Of a DNA stretch of 64,000 nt, positions 8,061 to 16,700 are shown in pieces. The position numbers and the translations under genes are program-made. The DNA is taken from contig DASVWC010000014.1 in assembly GCA_036389835.1 (NCBI GenBank), positions 62,001-126,000 on the forward strand. Direction: 5' to 3'. Each line of letters opens with the position of its first letter. Positions within the stretch are counted from its first letter, which is position 1. This DNA is from AC-37 sp036389835. Its GTDB lineage: Bacteria; Actinomycetota; Thermoleophilia; Solirubrobacterales; Thermoleophilaceae. The notes beneath the pieces were generated by a model. The model had not been told where the DNA came from, ran no database searches, and saw nothing but the letters and a program-made list of their open reading frames with translations.

Positions 8061-9254
8061 ATGCGCTTGCTCGTGCTCGGTGGGGACGGCTACCTCGGAT
8101 GGCCCACGGCGATGAGGCTTTCGTCGCGCGGCCACGAGGTGACCGTGGTCGACGACTTCTCGCGCCGCCGGCGCCATCTCGAGGCGGGAACCGACTCGCT
8201 CACGCCGATCGCGTCGCTGCCCGACCGCGTCGCCGCCTGGAAGGAGTGCAGCGGGCGCGCGATCGACGTCCACGTCGGCGGGATCCAGGACGGCGAGTTC
8301 ATCGACCGGGTCATCGCGAGCGTCGCACCGGACGCCATCGTCCACTACGGCGAGCAGCCCTCGGCGCCCTACTCGATGATCTCGCGGCGCCACGCGGTCG
8401 AGACGCAGTACGAGAACGTGATCGGGACGCTCAACGTCCTGTTCGCGATGCGCGACCACGTGCCCGCCTGCCACCTGGTGAAGCTCGGAACGCTCGGGGA
8501 GTACGGCACGCCGAACATCGACATCGAGGAGGGCTACCTCGAGATCGAGCACAAGGGGCGCAGGGACGTGCTGCCGTTCCCCAAGATGCCCGGGTCGCTC
8601 TACCACCTCTCGAAGGTCCACGACTCGCACAACATCCATTTCGCCTGCCGCATCTGGGGGCTGCGCGCCACCGACCTGAACCAGGGCGTCGTCTACGGGA
8701 TCGAGACCGACGAGACGGCGCTCGACGAGCGGCTGCTGACGCGGTTCGACTACGACGAGCTCTTCGGGACGGCGCTGAACCGCTTCTGCGTGCAGGCCGT
8801 GATCGGCCATCCGCTCACGGTCTACGGCGCCGGCGGCCAGACGCGCGGGTTCCTCAACATCCGCGACACGCTCCAGTGCGTGGAGCTGGCGCTGGAGACG
8901 CCGGCCGCGCTCGGCGAGTTCCGCGTCTTCAACCAGTTCACCGAGCAGTTCTCGATCGGCGAGCTGGCCGAGCTGGTGGCCCGTTGTGCACGCGACATGG
9001 GGTACGAGGCCGAGGTCCGCAACCTGCCCAACCCGCGGGTCGAGGCCGAGGAGCACTACTACAACGTGAGCAACGCCAAGCTGCTCGCCCTGGGGCTCCA
9101 GCCTCATCCGCTGCGGGAGGAGCTGGTGCGGTCGATGCTCGACGTCATCGAGCGCTACAGGGATCGCGTGGTCGCACGCGCGATCGCGCCCAGGACCGTT
9201 TGGAGGCCGGGCGAGCTCGAGGGCGAGCTGCCGCGCGACAGCGATCGCGTGTAG
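8061..9254 (+). CDS. sqdB: UDP-sulfoquinovose synthase (SQD1/SqdB family)
   Basis: A 397-residue extended short-chain dehydrogenase/reductase. The NAD-binding motif is GGDGYLG (residues 7-13). SQD1-specific blocks are clear: HYGEQPSAPYSMI (95-107), NVIGTLNVLFA, KLGTLGEYGTPNIDIEEGY and LYHLSKVHDSHNI. Candidate catalytic residues Thr144, Tyr181 and Lys185 keep the spacing of plant SQD1 (Thr145, Tyr182, Lys186). SQD1 enzymes convert UDP-glucose plus sulfite to UDP-sulfoquinovose. No sulfolipid glycosyltransferase (SqdX or SqdD) is visible nearby. The surrounding glycan locus suggests the product may enter a polysaccharide, or the enzyme may act on another nucleotide sugar. The ATG has no Shine-Dalgarno site. 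A TAGTTT at 8048-8053 would place transcription start at about the ATG, so leaderless translation is likely. Confidence 0.88.
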   Translation: MRLLVLGGDGYLGWPTAMRLSSRGHEVTVVDDFSRRRRHLEAGTDSLTPIASLPDRVAAWKECSGRAIDVHVGGIQDGEFIDRVIASVAPDAIVHYGEQPSAPYSMISRRHAVETQYENVIGTLNVLFAMRDHVPACHLVKLGTLGEYGTPNIDIEEGYLEIEHKGRRDVLPFPKMPGSLYHLSKVHDSHNIHFACRIWGLRATDLNQGVVYGIETDETALDERLLTRFDYDELFGTALNRFCVQAVIGHPLTVYGAGGQTRGFLNIRDTLQCVELALETPAALGEFRVFNQFTEQFSIGELAELVARCARDMGYEAEVRNLPNPRVEAEEHYYNVSNAKLLALGLQPHPLREELVRSMLDVIERYRDRVVARAIAPRTVWRPGELEGELPRDSDRV

Positions 9255-9262
9255 GCCGCGCC

Positions 9263-9820
9263 CTAGTCCACCCGGACCCGGCGCCGCGCACCGAGCGCGA
9301 CCGCGACCACGAGCGTGAGGGCGAGCAGCACGATCACCCCGCGCATCTCGCCGAGCCAGACCGAGGAGGCGGCGGACGCCACGCCGGAGAGCGCGTCGCC
9401 GGGAGCGGGCTCGGTGGCGTCGGATCGCGGGCTGCCGCCGGTCGCGCCGCGCCGGTTCGCGCCCCGTCCTCCGCGACCGCCCGCGCCCCCGCTCGGGTTC
9501 GCGGCGGTGCCGCCCTCGGCCGGGCCGGTGGCGGCGGAGCCGGGTGGCAGGCTTTCGAGCAAGGCCGTGCCTCCCGGCTCGCCCCGGACGCGGTCCGCGG
9601 TGTCCCTCGGGACGACCGGGCCGGAGTCGCGGCCGCCGCGCGGGTCGCGCGGCTCCCGGGAGGTGCCGGGCGTCGATTCGCAGTACTGCTCGATCCCCGC
9701 GACGCCCGGAGGCGCGTCGCACGACGGCGGCTGCGCCACGGCGGGCGCGGCAAGGGCGGCGCTTAGCATCAGCGCACCCGCGGCACACGCGCGAACCCGA
9801 AAGTGGTTGTGAGTAGCCAA
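9263..9820 (-). CDS. exported low-complexity protein with C-terminal membrane anchor
   Basis: A 185-residue protein. The N-terminal signal peptide cleaves near AVAQ (about residue 29). A short Cys-containing segment (CDAPPGVAGIEQYCE) follows, then about 90 residues rich in Gly, Arg, Pro, Ala and Ser. It ends in one hydrophobic helix (GVIVLLALTLVVAVALGA, about 162-179) and an Arg-rich tail (ARRRVRV). The topology suits a protein held at the outer face of the membrane with a positively charged cytoplasmic stop. I recognise no domain. It converges on sqdB, and its start overlaps the divergent O-antigen ligase start by 18 nt, so the two may share regulation. A role in envelope glycan work is possible from context only. 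Confidence 0.7.
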   Translation of the reverse strand: MATHNHFRVRACAAGALMLSAALAAPAVAQPPSCDAPPGVAGIEQYCESTPGTSREPRDPRGGRDSGPVVPRDTADRVRGEPGGTALLESLPPGSAATGPAEGGTAANPSGGAGGRGGRGANRRGATGGSPRSDATEPAPGDALSGVASAASSVWLGEMRGVIVLLALTLVVAVALGARRRVRVD

Positions 9821-11707
9821 CAGAGAACCTTCCGTCCCGGCCGTGGAGCTCGTCGAGCCGCCGTGGGAGCGGCGCTCGGCGTGCCCCTGCTCTGGTCTGC
9901 CTTTCGTGGTGGAGCGTACGACATCGTGCCGCGCCAGGAGCTGGCACTCGTGCTCTGGTGGGTCCTCGCGCTAGGCGTCGCGGCTGGGCTCCTCCCGGCG
10001 GCGCGGCCCGCGCGGGCGCTGCTGGTCCCGCTTGCCGGGTTCGGCCTGATGCTGGCGCTCAGCGCCGCGAGCCTGGACTGGACCGCGAGCCAGGAGGCGA
10101 CGGTGGCCGAGCTGGCGCGCGTAGCGCTCTACACCGGGACCGTGCTCCTCGTTCTCGCGCTCGTCGACCGCGAGAACTGGGCCGCCGCGGCGGCGGCCGT
10201 CGTCGGGGTCGCCCTCCTCGTGGCGCTGGCGAGCGCGATCAGCCGGCTCGTGCCCGGCGCCGTCAGCCACGACGTGGAGCGGGTGCTGCACACGACGCGC
10301 CTGAACTACCCGCTCAACTACTGGAACGCGGTCGGCGCGTGGAGCGCGATCGCCGCGACGACGGGGTTGATCGCGAGCGCCCACGCCCGGCACGTCGCGG
10401 TCAGGGCGCTCGCGCTGGCGTGCGTCCCGGCGTGCGCCGTGGCGGTGTACCTGACCTACTCGCGGGCGGGCCTGCTCGACCTCGGCCTCGGACTCGTGCT
10501 CGCCGTCGCGCTCGGGCGCAACCGCTGGACCACGGCGGCGCACGCGGCGGCGGCCGCGGCCGGCGCCGGGGTCGCCGTCCTGGTGGTGCGCGGCCAGCCG
10601 GAGATCGCGGACGCCAGCGGGTCGGCCGGGGCGCCCGCCGTGGCGCTGGCCCTCGCCGGCGCCGCCGCGCTCTGCGGCGGCGTGGCATGGCTCACCCGCC
10701 GGGCCGGGGCCGACGAGCGCTGGCGGCTGCGACCGGTGGCGGCGCGGCGCGCGCTCGCCGTCGTGCTCGCGGCGCTGGTCGCGGGGGTCGCCGCCCTCGC
10801 GGCCTCCGACGTGCCCGGCCGGGCCTGGGACGAGTTCCGCACCCCCGCGGCGGGGAACGTCGACCGCGACCCGGCCGCCCGGCTCGCCAACCTCAACAGC
10901 CTGCGCTACGAGCTGTGGAAGGAGGGCGCTCAGGCCTGGCGCCAGCGGCCGCTCGAGGGCATCGGCGCGGGCACCTACGAGCTCCACTGGAACCAGTTCG
11001 CCACCCGGCCGCTGACCGTCCGCGACGCGCACTCCCTCTACCTCGAGAACCTCGCCGAGCTCGGCGCCGGAGGGCTCCTGGCGGTGCTCCTCGTGGCGGG
11101 CGGGCTGCTGGCGGCGGCCTTCAGGGCGCGCCCGCGGGGCGGGCCGGCGGGCGAGGTCGGCGCGCACGCCTGCCTGTGCGCCGCCGCGGTGATCTTCTTC
11201 CTCCACGCGGGGGTCGACTGGCTGTGGGAGTCGACCGCCGTGGCGCTGCTCGGCATCGTCTGCGCGACGGTCGCGGCGGCGCGGGTGTCGGCGCCGGCGA
11301 CCTCCCGGCCGCGACTGCCCTGGCGCGCGGGGCTCGCCGCCGCGGCGGCCGCGGTCTGCGTGCTCCAGCTGCCCGGCATCGCGGGCACGCTCCGCGAGCG
11401 CGAGGCCCGGGACGCGCTCGCGGACGGCGACAGCGCGGCCGCGCTGCGGTTCAGCGACAACGCGGTGCGGATCTCGCCGTGGGCGGCGAGCCCCGTCGCC
11501 CTGAGGGCCGAGGCGCTCCAGAGCGCCGGGCGGCTCGACGCGGCCCGGACCGACCTGCGGCGCGCGATCGAGGCCGAGCCCTCGAACTGGCGTCACTGGT
11601 TCCTCCTGGCGCGGCTCGAGACGGCGGCCGGCCGCAGCCGTGCGGCGGTCGCGGCGCTCGCCGAGGCGCGGCGGCTGAACCCGCTCGGCGATCCGTTCCG
11701 GCGCTGA
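9803..11707 (+). CDS. O-antigen ligase/polymerase-family membrane protein with TPR-like tail
   Basis: A 634-residue protein with about 11-12 hydrophobic helices from residue 18 to about 510. The central loop carries NYPLNYWNAVGAWSA and YLTYSRAG, and a later block reads GIGAGTYELHWNQF...DAHSLYLENLAELG, the usual signature of Wzy_C/O-antigen ligase family proteins. Residues about 530-634 are soluble, helical and repeat-like (AEALQSAGRLDAARTDLRRA), resembling tetratricopeptide repeats. Family members join lipid-linked glycans to an acceptor or polymerise them at the outer membrane face. GTG 9803 overlaps the divergent gene; a GTG at about 9862 is an alternative start. It ends 2 nt before the convergent sugar transferase stop. 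The acceptor is unknown. Confidence 0.85.
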   Translation: MVVSSQQRTFRPGRGARRAAVGAALGVPLLWSAFRGGAYDIVPRQELALVLWWVLALGVAAGLLPAARPARALLVPLAGFGLMLALSAASLDWTASQEATVAELARVALYTGTVLLVLALVDRENWAAAAAAVVGVALLVALASAISRLVPGAVSHDVERVLHTTRLNYPLNYWNAVGAWSAIAATTGLIASAHARHVAVRALALACVPACAVAVYLTYSRAGLLDLGLGLVLAVALGRNRWTTAAHAAAAAAGAGVAVLVVRGQPEIADASGSAGAPAVALALAGAAALCGGVAWLTRRAGADERWRLRPVAARRALAVVLAALVAGVAALAASDVPGRAWDEFRTPAAGNVDRDPAARLANLNSLRYELWKEGAQAWRQRPLEGIGAGTYELHWNQFATRPLTVRDAHSLYLENLAELGAGGLLAVLLVAGGLLAAAFRARPRGGPAGEVGAHACLCAAAVIFFLHAGVDWLWESTAVALLGIVCATVAAARVSAPATSRPRLPWRAGLAAAAAAVCVLQLPGIAGTLREREARDALADGDSAAALRFSDNAVRISPWAASPVALRAEALQSAGRLDAARTDLRRAIEAEPSNWRHWFLLARLETAAGRSRAAVAALAEARRLNPLGDPFRR

Positions 11708-11709
11708 GA

Positions 11710-12402
11710 TCAGCCTGGGAGCACGCCGTGCTGGACGACCACGGTCTGGAGCGTGGCCAGCATGATCCGCAGGTCGAGCCGGAGCGAGCGCCGCTCGAGG
11801 TACTCGAGGTCGAGTCGCAGCGTCTCCGTGAACGTCAGCTCGTCGCGGCCGGTGACCTTCGCGAGCGACGTGATGCCTGGCCGCACGGAGAGGATGGCCG
11901 CCGCGTGGTCGCCGTAGTACTGGATCATCTCGGGGATCTCCGGGCGCGGGCCCACGAGGCTCATGTCGCCCTTGAGGACGTTGTAGAAGTTGAGGACCTC
12001 GTCGATGCTCGTCCGCCGCAGCAGGCGCCCGACGGGGGTGACGCGCGGGTCGTGGTCGGGGTGGAAGCGCAGCGTGTCGAGCTCGTCGTGGTCGTAGCGG
12101 TACTCGTACAGCTCGGGCCACCGCTCCCGCGCGTCCACGTACATGCCGCGGAACTTGTAGAACACGAACGGGCGGCCGCCGCGGCCGAGCCGCACCTGAC
12201 GGAAGACCGCGGGACCGCGCGAGGTCGCGCGCACGAGCACGCCGGCCACGGCGATCAGCGGCGACAGCAGCACGAGCATCGTCGCCGCCACCACCACGTC
12301 GATCGCGCGGCGCACGACGTCCGCCGCGCCGTCGTCGCGCGGGACGATCGCGGGCACGCGGGGCGCCGCGGCCGCCGCCTCGATGCCGAGCTCGGTGCTC
12401 AA
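11710..12402 (-). CDS. polyprenyl-phosphate phosphoglycosyl transferase (bacterial sugar transferase)
   Basis: A 230-residue small monotopic phosphoglycosyl transferase, with the catalytic core only. One membrane hairpin (VVVAATMLVLLSPLIAVAGVLV, about 31-52) is followed by RGPAVFRQVRLGRGG, FVFYKFRGMYVDA, TPVGRLLRRTSIDEVLNFYNVLKGDMSLVGPRPE and RPGITSLAKVTGRDELTF. These are the standard blocks of the WcaJ/PglC-like fold. It transfers a sugar-1-phosphate from a nucleotide sugar to undecaprenyl phosphate, priming glycan assembly at the inner membrane face. TTG 12402 was chosen because TTGA overlaps the upstream DegT stop by 4 nt, giving a coupled pair. The sugar is not predictable, but the neighbouring DegT enzyme suggests an amino sugar. 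Confidence 0.92.
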   Translation of the reverse strand: MSTELGIEAAAAAPRVPAIVPRDDGAADVVRRAIDVVVAATMLVLLSPLIAVAGVLVRATSRGPAVFRQVRLGRGGRPFVFYKFRGMYVDARERWPELYEYRYDHDELDTLRFHPDHDPRVTPVGRLLRRTSIDEVLNFYNVLKGDMSLVGPRPEIPEMIQYYGDHAAAILSVRPGITSLAKVTGRDELTFTETLRLDLEYLERRSLRLDLRIMLATLQTVVVQHGVLPG

Positions 12403-13673
12403 CTCTCGGTGCGGAACGCCGTCGCGACCCTGCGGACCGCGCGGATCACGTCCTGGACGTCGGCGTCCGTGAGCTTGGCCGACATCGGCAGCGACAGCGT
12501 GCGCTCGCCGACCCACTCGGCGTTCGGGTAGTCGCCCTCGGCGAACCCGAACCGCTCGCGGTAGAAGCGGTTCAGGTGCAGCGCGGAGAAGTGGATTCCC
12601 GTGCCGACGTTCTCCGCGTGCATCGCCGCCGCGAAGTCGTCGCGGCTGAGCGACAGCCGGTCGAGGTCGAGCAGGATGGTGAACAGGTGCCGCGCGTGCC
12701 GGTTGGTGGGCTCGGGGTCCTCGGCGGGCAGCCCGATGCAGTCGAGGTCCCCGAGGCCGTCGCGATAGGCCTGCCAGTGGCGCTCGCGCACCGCGAGGTT
12801 GTCCTCGATCCGGGTCATCTGGTGCAGCCCGAGCGCCGCCTGGACGTCGGTCATGTTGTGCTTGTAGCCCGCGTAGATGACCTCGTAGGGCTGGAAACCG
12901 TGGACCGTGTAGCGCTTCCAGGCGTCCCGGCTCAGCCCGTGGTTGCGCAGCAGGTCGACGCGCTCGGCCCACTCCGGGTTCTCGGTGAGGAGCATCCCGC
13001 CCTCGATCGTCGTCATCGTCTTCGTCACGTAGAAGCTGTTGACCGAGATCTCGGCCAGGCTCGCCACCGGCCGGCCGTGGTAGAGGGTCTCGATCGCGTG
13101 CGCGCTGTCGGCGATGATCGGAAGGCCGTGCTCGTCCGCGATCTCGCGGAGCCGCCACATGTCGCACGGGCGGCCCGCCATGTGGACCGGCATCAGCGCG
13201 CGCGTCCTGGGGGTGATGCGCCGCTCAAGGTCGTCGGGGTCGATCAGCAGGGACTCCCGGTCGATGTCGGCGAAGACGGGCGTCGCGCCGCAGTGGACGA
13301 TCACGTTGCCGGTGGCCGCGAACGTCATCGGCGTGGTTATCACCTCGTCGCCGGGGCCGACGCCCAGGACCTCGAGGCCCAGCTGGAGGCCCGCGGTGCA
13401 CGAGCTGAGGGCGCAGGCGTGGCCCATGCCCATGAAGTCCGCGAACAGCTCCTCCAGGCGGCGGGTCTTCGGCCCGGTGCCGATCCACCCCGAGCGCAGG
13501 GTCTCGACGACCTCGGCGATCGCCTCCTCCTCGATCAACGGCTGGCCGAAGACGAGGAACTCGTCCCGTACGGGGGTACCCCCGGTGACCGCCGGCTGGT
13601 CCGTCGCGACCTCCGCGACGGCGTCCAACCGGTGCACGGTGCTGAAGCGCCGCGCGCCGGATGCCTCATTCAT
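12399..13673 (-). CDS. DegT/DnrJ/EryC1/StrS-family PLP aminotransferase
   Basis: A 424-residue fold-type I PLP enzyme making 4-amino or 3-amino sugars from nucleotide keto-sugars. Family blocks are SGWIGTGPKT (61-70), GDEVITTPMTFAATGN (108-123), PVHMAGRP (162-169), IIADSAHAIET (with Asp189) and SFYVTKTMTTIEGGM with the predicted PLP Lys218. The C-terminal HRHLFTI-like region (NRHARHLFTILLD) and GIHFSALHLN also fit. A non-conserved N-terminal extension of about 35 residues precedes the domain. The ATG has AGGGACGGG upstream. It is co-transcribed with the phosphoglycosyl transferase, suggesting that its product is loaded onto the lipid carrier. A 14-bp palindrome lies 45-58 nt upstream. Confidence 0.92.
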   Translation of the reverse strand: MNEASGARRFSTVHRLDAVAEVATDQPAVTGGTPVRDEFLVFGQPLIEEEAIAEVVETLRSGWIGTGPKTRRLEELFADFMGMGHACALSSCTAGLQLGLEVLGVGPGDEVITTPMTFAATGNVIVHCGATPVFADIDRESLLIDPDDLERRITPRTRALMPVHMAGRPCDMWRLREIADEHGLPIIADSAHAIETLYHGRPVASLAEISVNSFYVTKTMTTIEGGMLLTENPEWAERVDLLRNHGLSRDAWKRYTVHGFQPYEVIYAGYKHNMTDVQAALGLHQMTRIEDNLAVRERHWQAYRDGLGDLDCIGLPAEDPEPTNRHARHLFTILLDLDRLSLSRDDFAAAMHAENVGTGIHFSALHLNRFYRERFGFAEGDYPNAEWVGERTLSLPMSAKLTDADVQDVIRAVRRVATAFRTES

Positions 13674-13717
13674 GCGACCCGTCCCTGTCCAAAAGATGAC
13701 CTAACCCGCACGTCATA

Positions 13718-13731
13718 GCGTATGCATACGC
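13718..13731. promoter_or_regulatory. perfect palindrome GCGTATGCATACGC upstream of the aminotransferase
   Basis: A perfect 14-bp palindrome with an unusually AT-rich centre for this genome. It lies 45-58 nt before the DegT start codon, in the 80-bp gap after the fusion gene. Position and symmetry suit a dimeric repressor or activator site for the aminotransferase/phosphoglycosyl transferase pair. No second copy was noticed in the window. Confidence 0.4.
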
Positions 13732-13753
13732 GAGCGACCACGCGACGGGAGCA

Positions 13754-16700
13754 TCAGGGTGACTCCTCGAGGCAGACGTCGCTCCCGGCGGGGAGGCCGG
13801 CCCAGCGCACGCTCCACGTCAGCCCGGGGCCGAGGGCGGGCAGGCGCGCGGCCACCGCGCGCCGGGGAGCGAGGCCCACGTCGCGCACGGGCGGAAGCCG
13901 CACCCGATCGCCCGCGAGCGGCAGCTCGCCGGATACGTCCACGTCGGGGCCGAAGCCCCGCCAGAGGAAGAGGGTCGTGAGCCTTCGCTGCGGCGAGCGC
14001 ACCACGAGCAGCGACCCCGACGGGACGACGAAGTCGCTCGTGGGCCGGGGGCGGCGCTCGCAGTCGCGCGGCCGCGGGAAGCGCCGCGCCTGGAAGATCT
14101 GGGTGCTCGGGCCGAACGCTGCGACGAGCGCCCGGTCCCTGGCCGCCGGCGGCAGCGCATCGAGCCCGGCGACGCCGACGTCGGGCACCGGCGAGCCGAG
14201 CGACTCGGCCGCGGCGAAGTACTCGCGTGGAGTCACCTCGCCGGGCAGCAGCTGGCTGTCGATCGGGCCGTCGAGGCGCATGTCCGGCGCGCCGCGCAGC
14301 GCCGACAGCGTCTGGAGCTCCGCCGTCTGCGCGTCGAGCAGGTCGCGCCGGTCCTCCGAGAAGGCGAAGAGGTACCCCACGTTCCAGGCGACGGCAACCA
14401 CCGCGACGATCGCGATAGCCGCCCGCGGGCCTCCGCGCCACGGCAGCTCGCGCAGGGCGTCGGCAGCGAGGATCAGCACGAAGACGGCGCCCGCGTAGCG
14501 GTAGCGCTGCTGGTCGGCCTCGGCGGCGTCGAGGTCGGCGTGCACGAGCGCCGCGAGCACGAAGACCGCGAGCAGCCCGGCAATCGCGCCGATGGCGCGC
14601 GCCGAGGGCCGCCCGCGCCGCACGGCGACCGCCGTCACGAGGGCCGTCAGGCCGGCGAGGGGCACGATGCCGAGCCCGACCGGCGCACCGACCGCGGCCG
14701 CCGCGGACGCCCTCAGCCCGAGCCACGCGTAGCCCGGCAGCTGAGCCGCGTTGTCGGCAAGCTCCGAGAGGCTGTCGACGCCCTCGCCGTGACGCCCGTA
14801 GAGGGCGTACCAGGCCGCGAACACGGCGAGCGGAGGGATGAGCACCAGCAGCAGCCGGCGGCGCTTCCGGTCCGCGACGAGCTCCGCGGCGAGGGCGGCG
14901 GCGACCGCGACTCCCGGCTCCCCGCACATGAGCGCGAGCGTGAGCGCCAGCGCCGCTCCGGCCACGTGCCGCCGTGCGGGGTCCCGGCGGTCGAGCAGCC
15001 ACACCGCCAGGAGCCCCAGCGCCAGCGCGCCGACGAAGCCGGCTTGGAAGGCCCAGATCAGGTTCTCGGCGCCACGGCCCAGGAACAGGACGATCGCCGC
15101 GGCGGCCAGTGCGAGCACGTCGCCCGCGCGGCGCCGGACGAGGAGGAACACGACCCACGCGAGGCCGAGGTGCGCGACGACGACCAGCAGCATGTAGGGC
15201 CAGTACGCCTCGGCCCCGGCGGTGGCGAAGAGGAGCTTGTAGAGGAGGACCGGGAGCGTGGACCAGGCCTCGTGGTGCGGCTCGAGGAAGGCGTCGGCCG
15301 TCCAGTCCCGGCGCGTGAGGAGGAAGAGCCAGTCGTCCCGGTAGAACGTGTAGTCCCTGGTGAGAGCCAGGATCAGGCCCGCGGCCGCCGCGCCGAGGAT
15401 CGCCAGCAGCCAGCGCGCGCCCGGAACCCTCGCCTCGCCCGCGAGGCGCCGCGCCGGTGCACCGGGCGCGGCCGGGGCCGCGGGCTTCACGAGCACGCCG
15501 GCGGTGCGGACCAGCAGCGGCCTGACCCGTCGCAGCAGGCCGTAGAGGCGACCCGTCGCGGGCCCGAAGCGGCGCACGAGCGGAGGCACGACCGTGACGT
15601 TTCGCAGCCACGCGTCGTAACCCGGGAACAGGCGCGCGAGCTCCGCGCGCGAGACCCCGCGCACCTCGCGGTTGAAGGGGCTCGGGAAGCGGTTGTCGTA
15701 CCAGAGCACGAGCCCACCGGGGCGCAGGACGCGATCCACCTCGGTCGCGATCCGCGCCGAGACCGCCGGATCCAGGACCGAGCTCAGCACGACCTTGAGC
15801 ACGACCACGTCCATCGTCGCGTCGGCGAACGGAAGCTCGCGCGCATCGCCTTCGCGCAGGTCCGCACCCGCGATGCGCTTGCGCGCGCGTGCGACGCGAT
15901 CGGCCAGGAGGTCGACGCCGTGACAGCGGCTCGGATCCGCCCCGCGCGCCACGAGCCGGGCGAGCTCGTCCCCCGCTCCGCATCCCACGTCGAGGACCTC
16001 CGCTTCGGCCAGCGGGACGGCCAGGGACTCGGCGAGCGCCGCGTCGAGCGCCTCGGTGCGCTCGGCGTCGATCAGCACGTTGGCCCTGTTCCCGGGGTCG
16101 CGCCGGCCCTGCACGCGCGGGTCCTCGTCGTAGGTGGCGTAGACGCGCCGCACGCGCGTGGCCTCGTCCTCCGCTGCGGCGCCGCGGCCGCCCGCCCGCG
16201 CGACGAAGGCGGCCATCGCAAGCGTCGCGCCCTGGATGCTCGCCAGCGGGTGTGCGATCAGGTACGGGTCCACGGCGGCGACGAGCGCGAGGCCGGCGAC
16301 GCCGCCCGCCAACGCAAGGCCGGTGCCGCGCTCGAGCGGGGAGCCGCCCCGGCGGAAGAGCCGGAGCCCGAATCCGGCCAGCGCCAGTACGAGCCAGACC
16401 GCCACCGCGAGCCCGACGAACCCGGTGCGGAACGCCATGGCCAGGAACCAGTTGAAGCTGTAGTGCTTCTTGCGGAAGCTCGCCGCGTACTCGCCCTCGC
16501 GAATCCCGGTCGGGCCGACGTACTCGGCCCCGAGCCCGTGTCCGAGCGGCCAGGCGCCCTCGTCGTCGCGGACGCGTCGCCAGAGGAGCGTCGCCTCGTC
16601 CTGGCGCTTGTGGCTGATTCCCTGCCGCTGAGCGAGCTGCTCGCTCGTGCCTGCCAGGCGCTCGCGCACGAGGGAGATCGGGTCCTTGAAGCCAGATCCG

